A stretch of 64,000 bases of DNA from Muscardinus avellanarius. Taxonomy: Eukaryota; Chordata; Mammalia; Rodentia; Gliridae. The stretch spans positions 1,927,001 to 1,991,000 of the forward strand of contig OY726562.1 in assembly GCA_963383645.1 (NCBI GenBank). Direction: 5' to 3'. The translations under genes were made by a program, and so were the position numbers. The notes under the pieces are model-generated. The model did not search any database. It saw nothing but the letters and a program-made list of their open reading frames with translations, and was not told where the DNA came from. Positions 51,801-62,800 of this stretch are shown piece after piece. The first letter of the stretch is position 1. Each line of letters begins with the position of its first letter.

Positions 51801-54800
51801 TTCATAGTAGTCAGCTCACAAGATGAAGATATGGGACATTTTGAAATACCAGATCCAATGGAGGAGTCAACAACATCCTTAGTATCATCTTCAACATCAG
51901 CATACGCATCCTTCCCTGTGGACGTCGTGGTGTACGTGCGTGTCCAGGTGATGCACGCCTTTCCTTCTCTTAACCTCAGTGGAGCAGGGCATGGTGGGCA
52001 CGCTTGTCATCCCCACGCTGGGAGGTGGAGACAGGAGGATCGCGCAGGCTCAGCGCCAGCCTTGGCAGCGTCGTGAGACTCTCAGCAACTTAATAAGACC
52101 CTGTTTCAAAATGAAGAATTACAAAATTGGGCTGGAGGTGTAGCTCACAGATAGAATGCCCCTGCGTTCGCTCCCTAGTACCACAAAAGAAGAAAGTGTG
52201 TGTGTGTAGAGAGAGAGATTACTTTTTTAGGCTTGATTATGAACAAGAACAGTCAGAGCATAAATGTCTTTAAGGATTCTAAATTATTTAGCTGTTATAA
52301 ATATTGCTCAGAGTTGGCTCCTCGGATGTTTAGCTTTTTAAAAATAATAGCATTTTGTTAATACATTGTGGTCCATGTATCATGCTTCTGTTTTGAAGAA
52401 GCTTTGACATTAAATATAATCATTTTCAGGGTCAAATGAGCAAACATGATGAATGGTATAAACATGCTAAATTTGATACATGTCGACTGAAAGGAAAATT
52501 AAGTGTGACTTTTGACTTGCATATGAGATTTTTAAACCATGCAGCTCTTACAAACCTATTTTGGCTTTCTACTCTTAAAGCCATCACAGATTAAATTTAG
52601 CTGCTTGCCAGTCTCAAGAGTGGAATGCATGCTCAAGCTGCCATCACTAGACTTGGTGTTCTCTTCAAACCGAGGAGAGCTGGAGACCTTGGGCACCATG
52701 TGCCCTGCAGAGCCTTTATCCCCTGCGGGGAGTGCCGCTCAGAGTGCAGCAAGGATCCCTTCGAGCAAAACTGGAATGCCAGGTACAGAGCACTGTTTTA
52801 TTCCTCTGACTGAAAGCCAGATACTGCTTAGAAATAAGTATTGTAAAAGTAATTGATACATATTTTAAATAAATTTCAAAAAGGAGATCATTTGAGAAAT
52901 AGAAATATTCAACCAAGGTTCAGGGTATATTTTATGTGTTACTAGAACTTGAGTACACTTTAACTTGTATTTTTACCTGAATGGCAATTGGGTGGCATTT
53001 TGGTTCTGATTTGAATGTGTGTAAGCACTGTGACATAATTGATATATAGTAATCTACATATTCAGGTACTTTATTAGAATGTTTTGTATTCAATTAGATT
53101 TTACTTTTAAGAATAATCAATCTTGCAACTGGAAAATAAGAGACATAGTGCTAAAAAGATTTCTGTTTTTATTGTTTTGTACTTTTACTGGTACATTGTA
53201 ACTAGACAGGGAGGTTCAGGTGGTAAAACCGGAGTTCCAGCAGCACCTGGTAGCCTGGGGGCCCCGCCCTGGCTCCACCCCCACCCGTTAGTAAGAGACT
53301 CCTTGGCAGCATGTGGGTGTGCGCTGCCCTCCTCCATCGCCCTCCCACCCAGCCCGCACTCTCCTGCTGCTGGCTGGCCTCTCCATCGCCCTCCCACCCA
53401 GCCCGCACTCTCCTGCTGCTGGCTGGCCTCTCCATCGCCCTCCCACCCAGCCCGCACTCTCCTGCTGCTGGCTGGCCTCTCCATTGACCTCCCACCCAGC
53501 CTGCACTCTCCTGCTGCTGGCTGGCCTCTCCATTGACCTCCCACCCAGCCCGCACTCTCCTGCTGCTGGCTGGCCTCTCCATTGACCTCCCACCCAGCCC
53601 GCACTCTCCTGCTGCTGGCTGGCCTCTCCATCGCCCTCCCACCCAGCCCGCACCCTCCTGCTGCTGGCTGGCCTCTCCATTGACCTCCCACCCAGCCCGC
53701 ACTCTCCTGCTGCTGGCTGGCCTCTCCATCGCCCTCCCACCCAGCCCGCACTCTCCTGCTGCTGGCTGGCCTCTCCATCGCCCTCCCACCCAGCCCGCAC
53801 CCTCCTGCTGCTGGCTGGCCTCTCCATTGACCTCCCACCCAGCCCGCACCCTCCTGCTGCTGGCTGGCCTCTCCATTGACCTCCCACCCAGCCCGCACTC
53901 TCCTGCTGCTGGCTGGCCTCTCCATCGCCCTCCCACCCAGCCCGCACCCTCCTGCTGCTGGCTGGCCTCTCCATCGCCCTCCCACCCAGCCCGCACTCTC
54001 CTGCTGCTGGCTGGCCTCTCCATCGCCCTCCCACCCAGCCCGCACCCTCCTGCTGCTGGCTGGCCTCTCCATCGCCCTCCCACCCAGCCCGCACTCTCCT
54101 GCTGCTGGCTGGCCTCTCCATCGCCCTCCCACCCAGCCCGCACTCTCCTGCTGCTGGCTGGCCTCTCCATCGCCCTCCCACCCAGCCCGCACCCTCCTGC
54201 TGCTGGCTGGCCTCTCCATTGACCTCCCACCCAGCCCGCACTCTCCTGCTGCTGGCTGGCCTCTCCATCGCCCTCCCACCCAGCCCGCACCCTCCTGCTG
54301 CTGGCTGGCCTCTCCATTGACCTCCCACCCAGCCCGCACTCTCCTGCTGCTGGCTGGCCTCTCCATCGCCCTCCCACCCAGCCCGCACCCTCCTGCTGCT
54401 GGCTGGCCTCTCCATTGACCTCCCACCCAGCCCGCACTCTCCTGCTGCTGGCTGGCCTCTCCATCGCCCTCCCACCCAGCCCGCACCCTCCTGCTGCTGG
54501 CTGGCCTCTCCATCGCCCTCCCACCCAGCCCGCACTCTCCTGCTGCTGGCTGGCCTCTCCATTGACCTCCCACCCAGCCCGCACTCTCCTGCTGCTGGCT
54601 GGCCTCTCCATTGACCTCCCACCCAGCCCGCACTCTCCTGCTGCTGGCTGGCCTCTCCATTGACCTCCCACCCAGCCCGCACTCTCCTGCTGCTGGCTGG
54701 CCTCTCCATTGACCTCCCACCCAGCCCGCACTCTCCTGCTGCTGGCTGGCCTCTCCATTGACCTCCCACCCAGCCCGCACTCTCCTGCTGCTGGCTGGCC

Positions 54801-56822
54801 TCTCCATTGACCTCCCACCCAGCCCGCACTCTCCTGCTGCTGGCTGGCCTCTCCATTGACCTCCCACCCAGCCCGCACTCTCCTGCTGCTGGCTGGCCTC
54901 TCCATCGCCCTCCCACCCAGCCCGCACTCTCCTGCTGCTGGCTGGCCTCTCCATTGACCTCCCACCCAGCCCGCACTCTCCTGCTGCTGGCTGGCCTCTC
55001 CATTGACCTCCCACAAGTCCCTCCTGTTCTCATGTTCTCTCTGCCTTCCACTATGAGGGCAGAGAGCCGGCCCTTGGCTTTCTGAGTCAGGCTCATCTCA
55101 CTTAGCATGGCCTTCTCTAGTTCCATCCATTTTCCTACAAATGACATACTTTTTTGGCTGAGTAAAATTACATTGTGTATATATGCCTCAGTTTCTTTGT
55201 CCATTCATACATGATGAATGTAGGTTCCTCCATGATTTGGCTGTCGTGAACTGTGCTGCTGTCAGCAGGGATGTGCATCTATTACTGTAGTGTTCTGACT
55301 AATGCTTTGGGAATACATGGAGGAACAGTACAACTGCATCAGTTATACAGATAGCATTTGTGGTTGTTAAACGGTGAACTTTGTTGTCCAAGACATTGTT
55401 TCATGAAACATTTAGTTTTAATAATACAATTAATGATTTCCTCATGAGATAGGCACTGTTCACAAAAAAATTCAGTGCATTTCTGCCCTGAAAATCATGT
55501 ACAAATCATAGACATAAATCAACGCACACCACGCCCAGCTTATCTACTTTTACAGAAGACCAAGTAAAACTGATGAAAGAAACAATATCATTAAGACATT
55601 GGTTCTTATGCAGGGCTGCTTTTGTCCCCAGGGGAGGTTTGGCAGTGTGGGAGATAGTTTGGATTTTCATAACAAGAAAGTCAACTGGAAGCCAAGCCTG
55701 GGCTGCTGCATGCTCCAGTTTTGAGAGAGGCATGAAGGGGTTGGGGGTGGACGGACAGCTTTTGATTCAGAAGAAAATACCCAGGTTTGGGGTCCTATTT
55801 TTTTGAGCATTTGTCTTAGATTCAGAACTTAGTATGTTACCACACATGAATAGGAAAGACTTTATTTCTAACATTTGCTTATGATATTAGGGAAATGGTT
55901 CAGGCAAACATTTGTTCTGCTGTGTAGATCTTTGAAAGCTTTCATAACAAAATATGAAAACTAAAAGGTTTATTTCTTAGAATTAAGGCTTTTGCTAAGG
56001 TGGTTGGGCACCCAGTAGCTTACACTTAGCTCACAAATACAGCTGCTGGTATTGCTGTGATGGTCAACAAATGCTAGAGGGGTAGTGTTAGCTTTAAACC
56101 ATATTTTCTGATAATATAAGTAATTATTGTTCATTATAAATATGTAGAAAACAGAAAAGTATTGAAAATGAAATAAGAAGTACCGTCCCTTCTCATAGCT
56201 AGCCGGTGTGGCCTGCACCCCATCACTGTGCTAGAGTCCTTACTCAGGCAGAATTGAAATAGGATCTCTTCGACTCCGTGGCTTCTTAAAACTTAAATAT
56301 CATAGGCATTTTCACAAATTATCACATATGTATCTCTAAAATAAATGACTAATAGGCTGTCACCTTGATCATATATTTGAGATTTCCTGTTTTTTTTAAA
56401 GAAATGTTGAAATGAACATATTTGCATGTAAATGTTTATAAACAAAAGTATATTTAAGCTAAATTCTTAAAAGTCAGATTTCTGAGTCATTGTGAACACT
56501 TTGAATGCATTTAATAGATTTTTCTATGAAAGAAAAATACTGTGTACAGATATCAAGTTCACTTCTTTTCCAATGCTTAAATTTATTTTTAATCTTTGTC
56601 ATTGTGATGGAGGAAAGTGGGATTTTATATAAATGTGTATTGTATTACTTTTTTGGCTACAGAGGAAGGATTTTATATAAATTTGTATTGCATTACTTTA
56701 TTGGTTGTGGAGGAGGGATTTGTCAGTACATGCCTGGATCCTTTTTTTTAGAATATTCACCTTTTTCCTAAAGACAAAATATCCTTAGCATTTAAATTAT
56801 TGTAGGAGTAGTGCGCGCGCGT

Positions 56823-56854
<32 letters not shown>

Positions 56855-59800
56855 TGTGGTGGGCGTATGACATGAGCAACTCCTTTATGCCTGGCCCTCG
56901 TTTATGATTCTTCAGAAAATAACAGATGTGAAAGCCCCTCCCATCTTATCATTGGAAGCACGGTGGGAAGACGGCAAGACTCGGGAGGTGTGGGCTGTGC
57001 CGTCCCTCCCTCCAGGGGTCTTGCTGTGAAGTGGGCTCACAGGGTGAGCCTGGTTAACAGACCGTCCTGCTAATGATGAGCCTCCTCTCAGTCCAGAGAG
57101 ACAAATAGTACCAGACAGACACACACACATGTTAAGTGGTAAAATGGTGGGTGTGAGTTAGCCAGGCAGTGAGGCGGAAGAATGGGCAGTCCAGAGGGGA
57201 ATGTGAAATCTGTGAAGCAGGAAAGTCCACGGAGGAAGCAGCACCGGGCTGAGTGGGGCCTGCGGAGAGGGAGCTGGCAGGGAGCGGGGCAGGCAGCGCC
57301 CGGGGAAAACAGCCGTGGGGTTGCAGTGCCGGAGCTGGGCTCTCACACACTGACACACTTGAGACGGCCCAGAAATGTCATGTCGGCAGCGGGAGGGGCT
57401 ACAGGTGAGCCCGGTTCTGCTTGAGCCGTTGGCATGGAGTGTCAGACTGTGAGAGAGAACAAGAGCCCAGCTCTTCACAGCACACCTCGCACGCCCGTCA
57501 CCCACGCTGGCGTGTGAGTCCACGGGCAGCCTGGTCTAGGGCATCCTTGGCAAGCTTCCAAGGTTGTGTGCTCTGCCCAGTGAGCTCACCTTCTTCATGT
57601 TTTTTTTGTTTTTGTTTTTGTTTTTTGCGGGTCTAGGGATGGAACCCAGAGGCATTTGACCTCTGAGCCATACCCCCTGCCCATTTTTTATTCTTTATTT
57701 TGAAACAGGGTCCCACTGAGTTGCAGAGGACCTCACTAATTAGCTGAGGCTGTCTGCGAACCGCGATCCTCCGGTCTCGGCCTCCCAAATGCTGGGATTA
57801 CAAGCGTGCGCCACCACCCCCGGCCCACCTTCTTCATTTTTAATGACCCATTAAATTGCAAGTTTTCACTTACGTAACTACTTTAGTGAAACTGGCGCAG
57901 GTGCCTTCAAGTCGGTGGGAAGCCATAGTCCTCATGTGTGCACGTTTTGCTTATTCCCCCCCACCCCAGGGGCTCTGCCCAGCTACGTGGGCTCTTCACT
58001 GTGTCTCCTGAGGCACAAAGGAGGAAGAACAGGGTATGTGTAGGAGGCCAGGCGTATGTAGCGGCTTCGGAGATAGATGAGCAGAGCGGCCAGTGCGAGT
58101 TAGGGGGAGACACGTCTAGTCATCGATCCGTCTTGAGTGTCCCGTTTTCTTTGGAAGCCAGCTTTGCTATTTGGGCACATGTGGGGGACCGGCCTCCGCC
58201 CTTTTCTTGTGGCTTAACCTGTCTTGCTTGTGTTGGCCGCAGGCTCATCCGGCCTGGGCAGCCCGCTGGGCCGAAGCCGGCATAGCAGCAGCCAGTCAGA
58301 CCTCAGCAGCTCCAGCAGCAGCTCCTCGGGCCTGAGCTTCACCGCGTGCATGTCTGACTTCTCCCTGTACGTGTTTCATCCGTACGGAGCGGGGAAACAG
58401 AAGACCACCGTTTCCGGCCTCACGCCCGGATCAGGAGGGCTAGGTACACTCGCGCGTTCTGCAGACCTTCTGCAGCTTTTCAAGCTTTTGGCGGCTTTTC
58501 AGGCATTTCCAAGCTCTCTTTTCATAAGTTATACTTTTAATAATAGATAAAAAGCCAAGATCAGAAGCTTTTTATATTTTTCCTTTTGATAATGCTCATT
58601 TTGTCCCTACATAAGTAGAAATATGAAACAAGGAATGCAGGTAAACTAATTACACTCGAATTTAAAACTTGAGAATATTTTCTAAGAGATTACATAGCTC
58701 AGTAATCTCTTCAGATAAAGAGGTTACTTGGTATGTTTAAATGGCTTACCGAACTCAGTCTATTTGTATAAGAGGTTACATTCTAGAAAAAATAAAATTT
58801 TAGAATGTGTAAGTCACGTGCATTAACTTAAAATAAAACTTTTTTTTATTTTTTTGTGGTACTGGGGATGGAATCCTTCTACCTCTGGGCTATATACCCA
58901 GACCTATTTTATATTTTATTTGGAAACAGGGTCACTTAAGCCAGCGAGGCTGGCTTCAAACCTGTGCGGTCCTCCTGTCTCCGCCTCCCAAGCGTGAGGA
59001 TTACAAGTGTGTGCAACCACGCTCGGCCCAAATGAGACTGTTTTGAAAGACATTTATTGAAATTCGATTTCATGAGCATTTTAAAGTTCAGATGAGCCAC
59101 TGAAATGTGTCCAATCCTGCTAGTGACTGTTTCTTCACTATATTTAGACAAATAATGAAGGCGCATGCCACATCTGTGTCGACATGCTCTGCTTGGAGGA
59201 GGGTGGTGAATCCTCCTCCAGCTCTGCCACAGGCTTCAGTGCAGGAGACTGCTGGAAGTGCGCCGCCGCTCGTGATGCCTTAGTGCCTGGGGTCCCCTCC
59301 CTGGAGTGACTGACCGATGCCTCTTCCAGCAGCCAGCTGGACAGTGTCCATGATCCGTCACCAGGCTCTTCTTGTTTCTTAGGGAATGTGGATGAGGAGC
59401 CCACTTCAGTCACGGGTCGAAAAGACTCGCTCAGCATAAACCTTGAATTTGTGAAAGTGAGTTTGTCTCGGATAAGGCGCTCAGGAGGAGCCTCGTTCTT
59501 TGAAAGTCCATCTGCAAGCAAGTCTCCAAGCAAAATGGACACCACACTAATAAATATATCTGGTATTCAATTTTATATGGTTTAATGAAAATATTGTTTT
59601 CTAGAATTAAATAATGGCTTTTACTGCCTCACCAGTATTTAAATAACAAGGCACACTTGATATGACGTTAATGCTGAGGGTGTGTGCTGTTGAGTGTTTT
59701 CCTTGGCGTCAGAAGATTGGGATGGTGTGATGGTGCTGCCAACTTAGTGGCCACTGCATGTCCACAGGAAGGGCACTTACACTGTGACAGGGTACTGAAG

Positions 59801-62800
59801 CTTAGTGCGTGTGGAGCATTGTGAAGAGTTCTCGGTGCCGAGCGAGGCCTGTGATGAGCCGTCTGAGGGCTGCGGTGTGCGTCACCCCCGGGCACTGTCA
59901 GCGCACCACTAGGCTGCGTCCCGCGGTGTCCTGTGCAGGCGCTCTGCTAGGTGAGCGCGGCAGCAGGCCTGGGCAAGGCAGGGTTTTAGGTGCGCAGTGC
60001 AGTCGCGCTGTGGGTAGGTGTGTGTGCAGACTGGGAGAGGAGCGAAGCCTTGGCTCAGCACGCCATGTCTGGGCCAGACCCTGAAAGTGCCGAGTGTCCT
60101 GATGGCAGCAGCATGGTGTGCAGTGTCCCTGAGCATCAGCAAAGGGTGTGTTGGCATACCCTGGGCTCGCTGGGGCTGAGCCTGGGGAAGCAGAGCATTT
60201 GGCTGGCTGGAGAAAGCACGTAGAGCCAGAGCGGGAGGAGAGGCCTCAGGTAAAGTTGATAAAACAGAGGAGCTCCCGGCTGTGGAGGAGTTCACACGCA
60301 GCTCCAGAACCGGGCTTCGACCCTCGGGCAGTGAGAGCAGCGAGGCCTCTTGGGAAGTGGGCAGGAGAGTCAGTGGCAGGGCCTGGCCGGCGGGGCAAGC
60401 GTGCTTGAGGAGACTTGACAACGCACCACGCGACAGCATCGATGCCGGTCACGGTGCAAAAAGGAGAAAGGGGAGTGGAGAGAACCCACCGGTGTGAAGA
60501 GGACCCACAGTGGTGTGAGGAGAGTAGGGGGACATGGCACCCCAAGCCTTCAGCTTCAGGGACTGAGGGAATTAAAGCCACGCGCTTACATGAAAACACA
60601 ACAGAAACAAAGGGCTTCTGTAGCGTGCAGGTGGAGGGCCTGAGCTCCGGCTGCCATGGAGCTGCCCTGGGAGAAGGGAGGTGCCGGCCACGCCCTCGGA
60701 GGACGCCAGTAGCCAGCGCCTCCTGCTCGGCTGGTCTCCGTATCTGAGAGGTGCCTGTGGAAGTGGAAAGCTGGCTGAGGCAACTGCCTGTCACCTCAGA
60801 AGAGGAAATGGAGCCGAGAGTTGACAGTGCGCTCTTCTGTAACGTGGGGAGACATAAAATATGTTGAGTAGAATCTATAGCTATGTTTTCATGAACCATA
60901 ACCAGTATAATTCAGCTACTAGTATGTCTGACATTCACCATGGAAAAGTGGAAATCATCCTATGATTGTGTTTCAGCTGTTTGTGATATAGGGTCTGCCT
61001 CCTTTAAATATGATATGCGCCGACTCAGTGAAATCCTGGCATTCCCAAGAGCCTGGTATAGGAGAAGTATTGCAAGACGTCTGTTCCTTGGAGATCAAAC
61101 CATAAATTTGCCAAGTAAGCTCGTTAATTATACTTCGGTTGCTTTTAACTCTGGTTATAATAGTAGCAAGGTCCATCACTGAGAACATGAACTCTGTCTT
61201 ACTTGGTAAGGTGTACCACGTCATTCATTCATTCAGAAAATGTCTTTGGAGCCCCTTAAATATGCCATGCACAGGGGATATTTCTAGAGCCAAATAGATA
61301 AAGGGCTGTCCTCTGGGGGAATACAGTCTAACTGATCGTTTCTTCTGGGAGATTACTCTATAATCTTTGTTAAATCTGGAGGTGCAGAAACGCATTCTAC
61401 CATCCAGTGCGTCACGTCAGGTGGAGCAAGGAGAAGGAGCGCTGGGAGGTGGGCCTGTGCCGCCCTCTGTCTGCTCTCACTGGGGAGACTTGCAGGCACG
61501 TGGTCAGCCTGGCGGGGCCACTGGGAGCCCAGGAGTGGGCCTACCCTCTCACCTTCCCATGGGCTTCTGCGAAGATTAGATGAGTACCAGAATGCTCTCT
61601 GCAACCTGTAAAGTGCCATCTAGTTGCCGGATACAGAACTACAAGGAATATGTAATGTGATGAGAAATAGTGGATGTAGGAAGTTACTTCATCCCCATCA
61701 CCTCTGCATTTGTCTGTTTCTGCTTCTGTCCTAGCATCTGGTCCAGGGACACCTGACTCCATTGAGGGGGTGAGCCAGCACCTTTCCCCAGAATCATCAA
61801 GGAAAGCCTACTGCAGGACCTGGGAGCAGCCAAGTCAGTCGGCCTCCTTCACCCACATGCCCCAGTCCCCGAACGTGTTCAGCGAGCGCGTGACAAGCAG
61901 CACTGTGTCACCTGGGGCCACAGCCCAGAGCCTCAAGTCCCCGGCGTCCATCAGGTCCAGGAGCGTGTCTGACTCCTCGGTTCCTCGAGCAGGTAACAGC
62001 GGTGTGTTTATCAGTCACCCTCCAGTGTTCCTGGGTGGAAATCTTAGTTACCTACAGATATCTGCTCCAGGTGTAGGAAATGCCATCTTGAGATCTTTGT
62101 GGTAGGTGGGAAAGGGGAAATCTCCAGAAATAACATGCTGAGCACTTCAATGGACGACCGGCAGAGGAGGGCCACGGGTGGCTGCTGCTCCTCAGCGGGA
62201 GGAATTACCATGTCCTCGGTGTGCTCCGTAGCTTACTGTTAACTCTTAGAAACAAACGGCGGGTGCCGTCAGATTCCAAAAGGACGCTTTGGCATTTCAG
62301 AAGCCCCCTCTCAGTCCAGTCAGTCGTTCTTCCATTCAGTGCTTTTCTGATCTCATGAGCTGGCGATGGCCCTGTGCTTATACCTGAGCATATAAAAAGA
62401 GATGCTACAGCTCTTACCACAAGGTAAGGTCAGGTGCAGTGAGCCAGCTCAGGGCTCAGTCTGCGCCGTGTCCACTGGCACGGGGACAGCACCCGGCTCA
62501 GCCAGCCCCTGCCTGCGGAGTGTCGCGGCTGTCCTGGAGCCTCCATTTCACAGCAGCAGCTTAGGATTTTCTCCTTTGTGAAGAAAGCCCTGGGGTGCTG
62601 AGGGATTCGTGCTGCTGGACCCCATGCATGCCAGTTTCCTCGTGGGAAGCGGGGACCATACTGAGTTTCATAAGCTTTCAAGAAATGAGGCTGCTGCAGC
62701 CGGGCATGGTGGTGCCACTTACGATCCCAGTATGTGGGAGGCCGAGACAGGAGGATCAGAGGATCGCAACAGCCTCCGCAACCCAAAGTTGTGAGGCCCT

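Larger units (their letters stand above)
55346..57599 (+). other. Intron, mostly unassigned, with small tandem repeats
   Basis: Holds a 48-bp tandem duplication at 56620-56715, a gcgcgcgtg/(CA)n run at 56813-56853, and GC-richer sequence at about 56930-57560. A SINE remnant (cacaccacgcccagct) lies near 55526. No exon is supported. Confidence 0.5.

Noticed and set aside
53332..55014. Regular array considered as CRISPR or satellite DNA
   Set aside because: There are no unique spacers, and the genome is a vertebrate; contiguous 49-bp units define a minisatellite.
53313..55085. Several plus-strand ORFs across the minisatellite
   Set aside because: Same cause: repeats of one short unit read in shifted frames, inside an intron.
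53185..55204. Three long minus-strand ORFs (604-638 codons) over the minisatellite
   Set aside because: The 49-bp unit has no stop in any minus frame and 49 is not a multiple of three, so all three frames stay open and cycle through the same peptide. The N-terminal part of one is L1 3' UTR. There is no gene signal.
59909..60899. Minus-strand ORFs of 176 and 217 codons in a GC-rich intron
   Set aside because: GC-rich sequence lowers stop frequency. They show no recognised family, no splice structure and overlapping frames, so chance is the better explanation.
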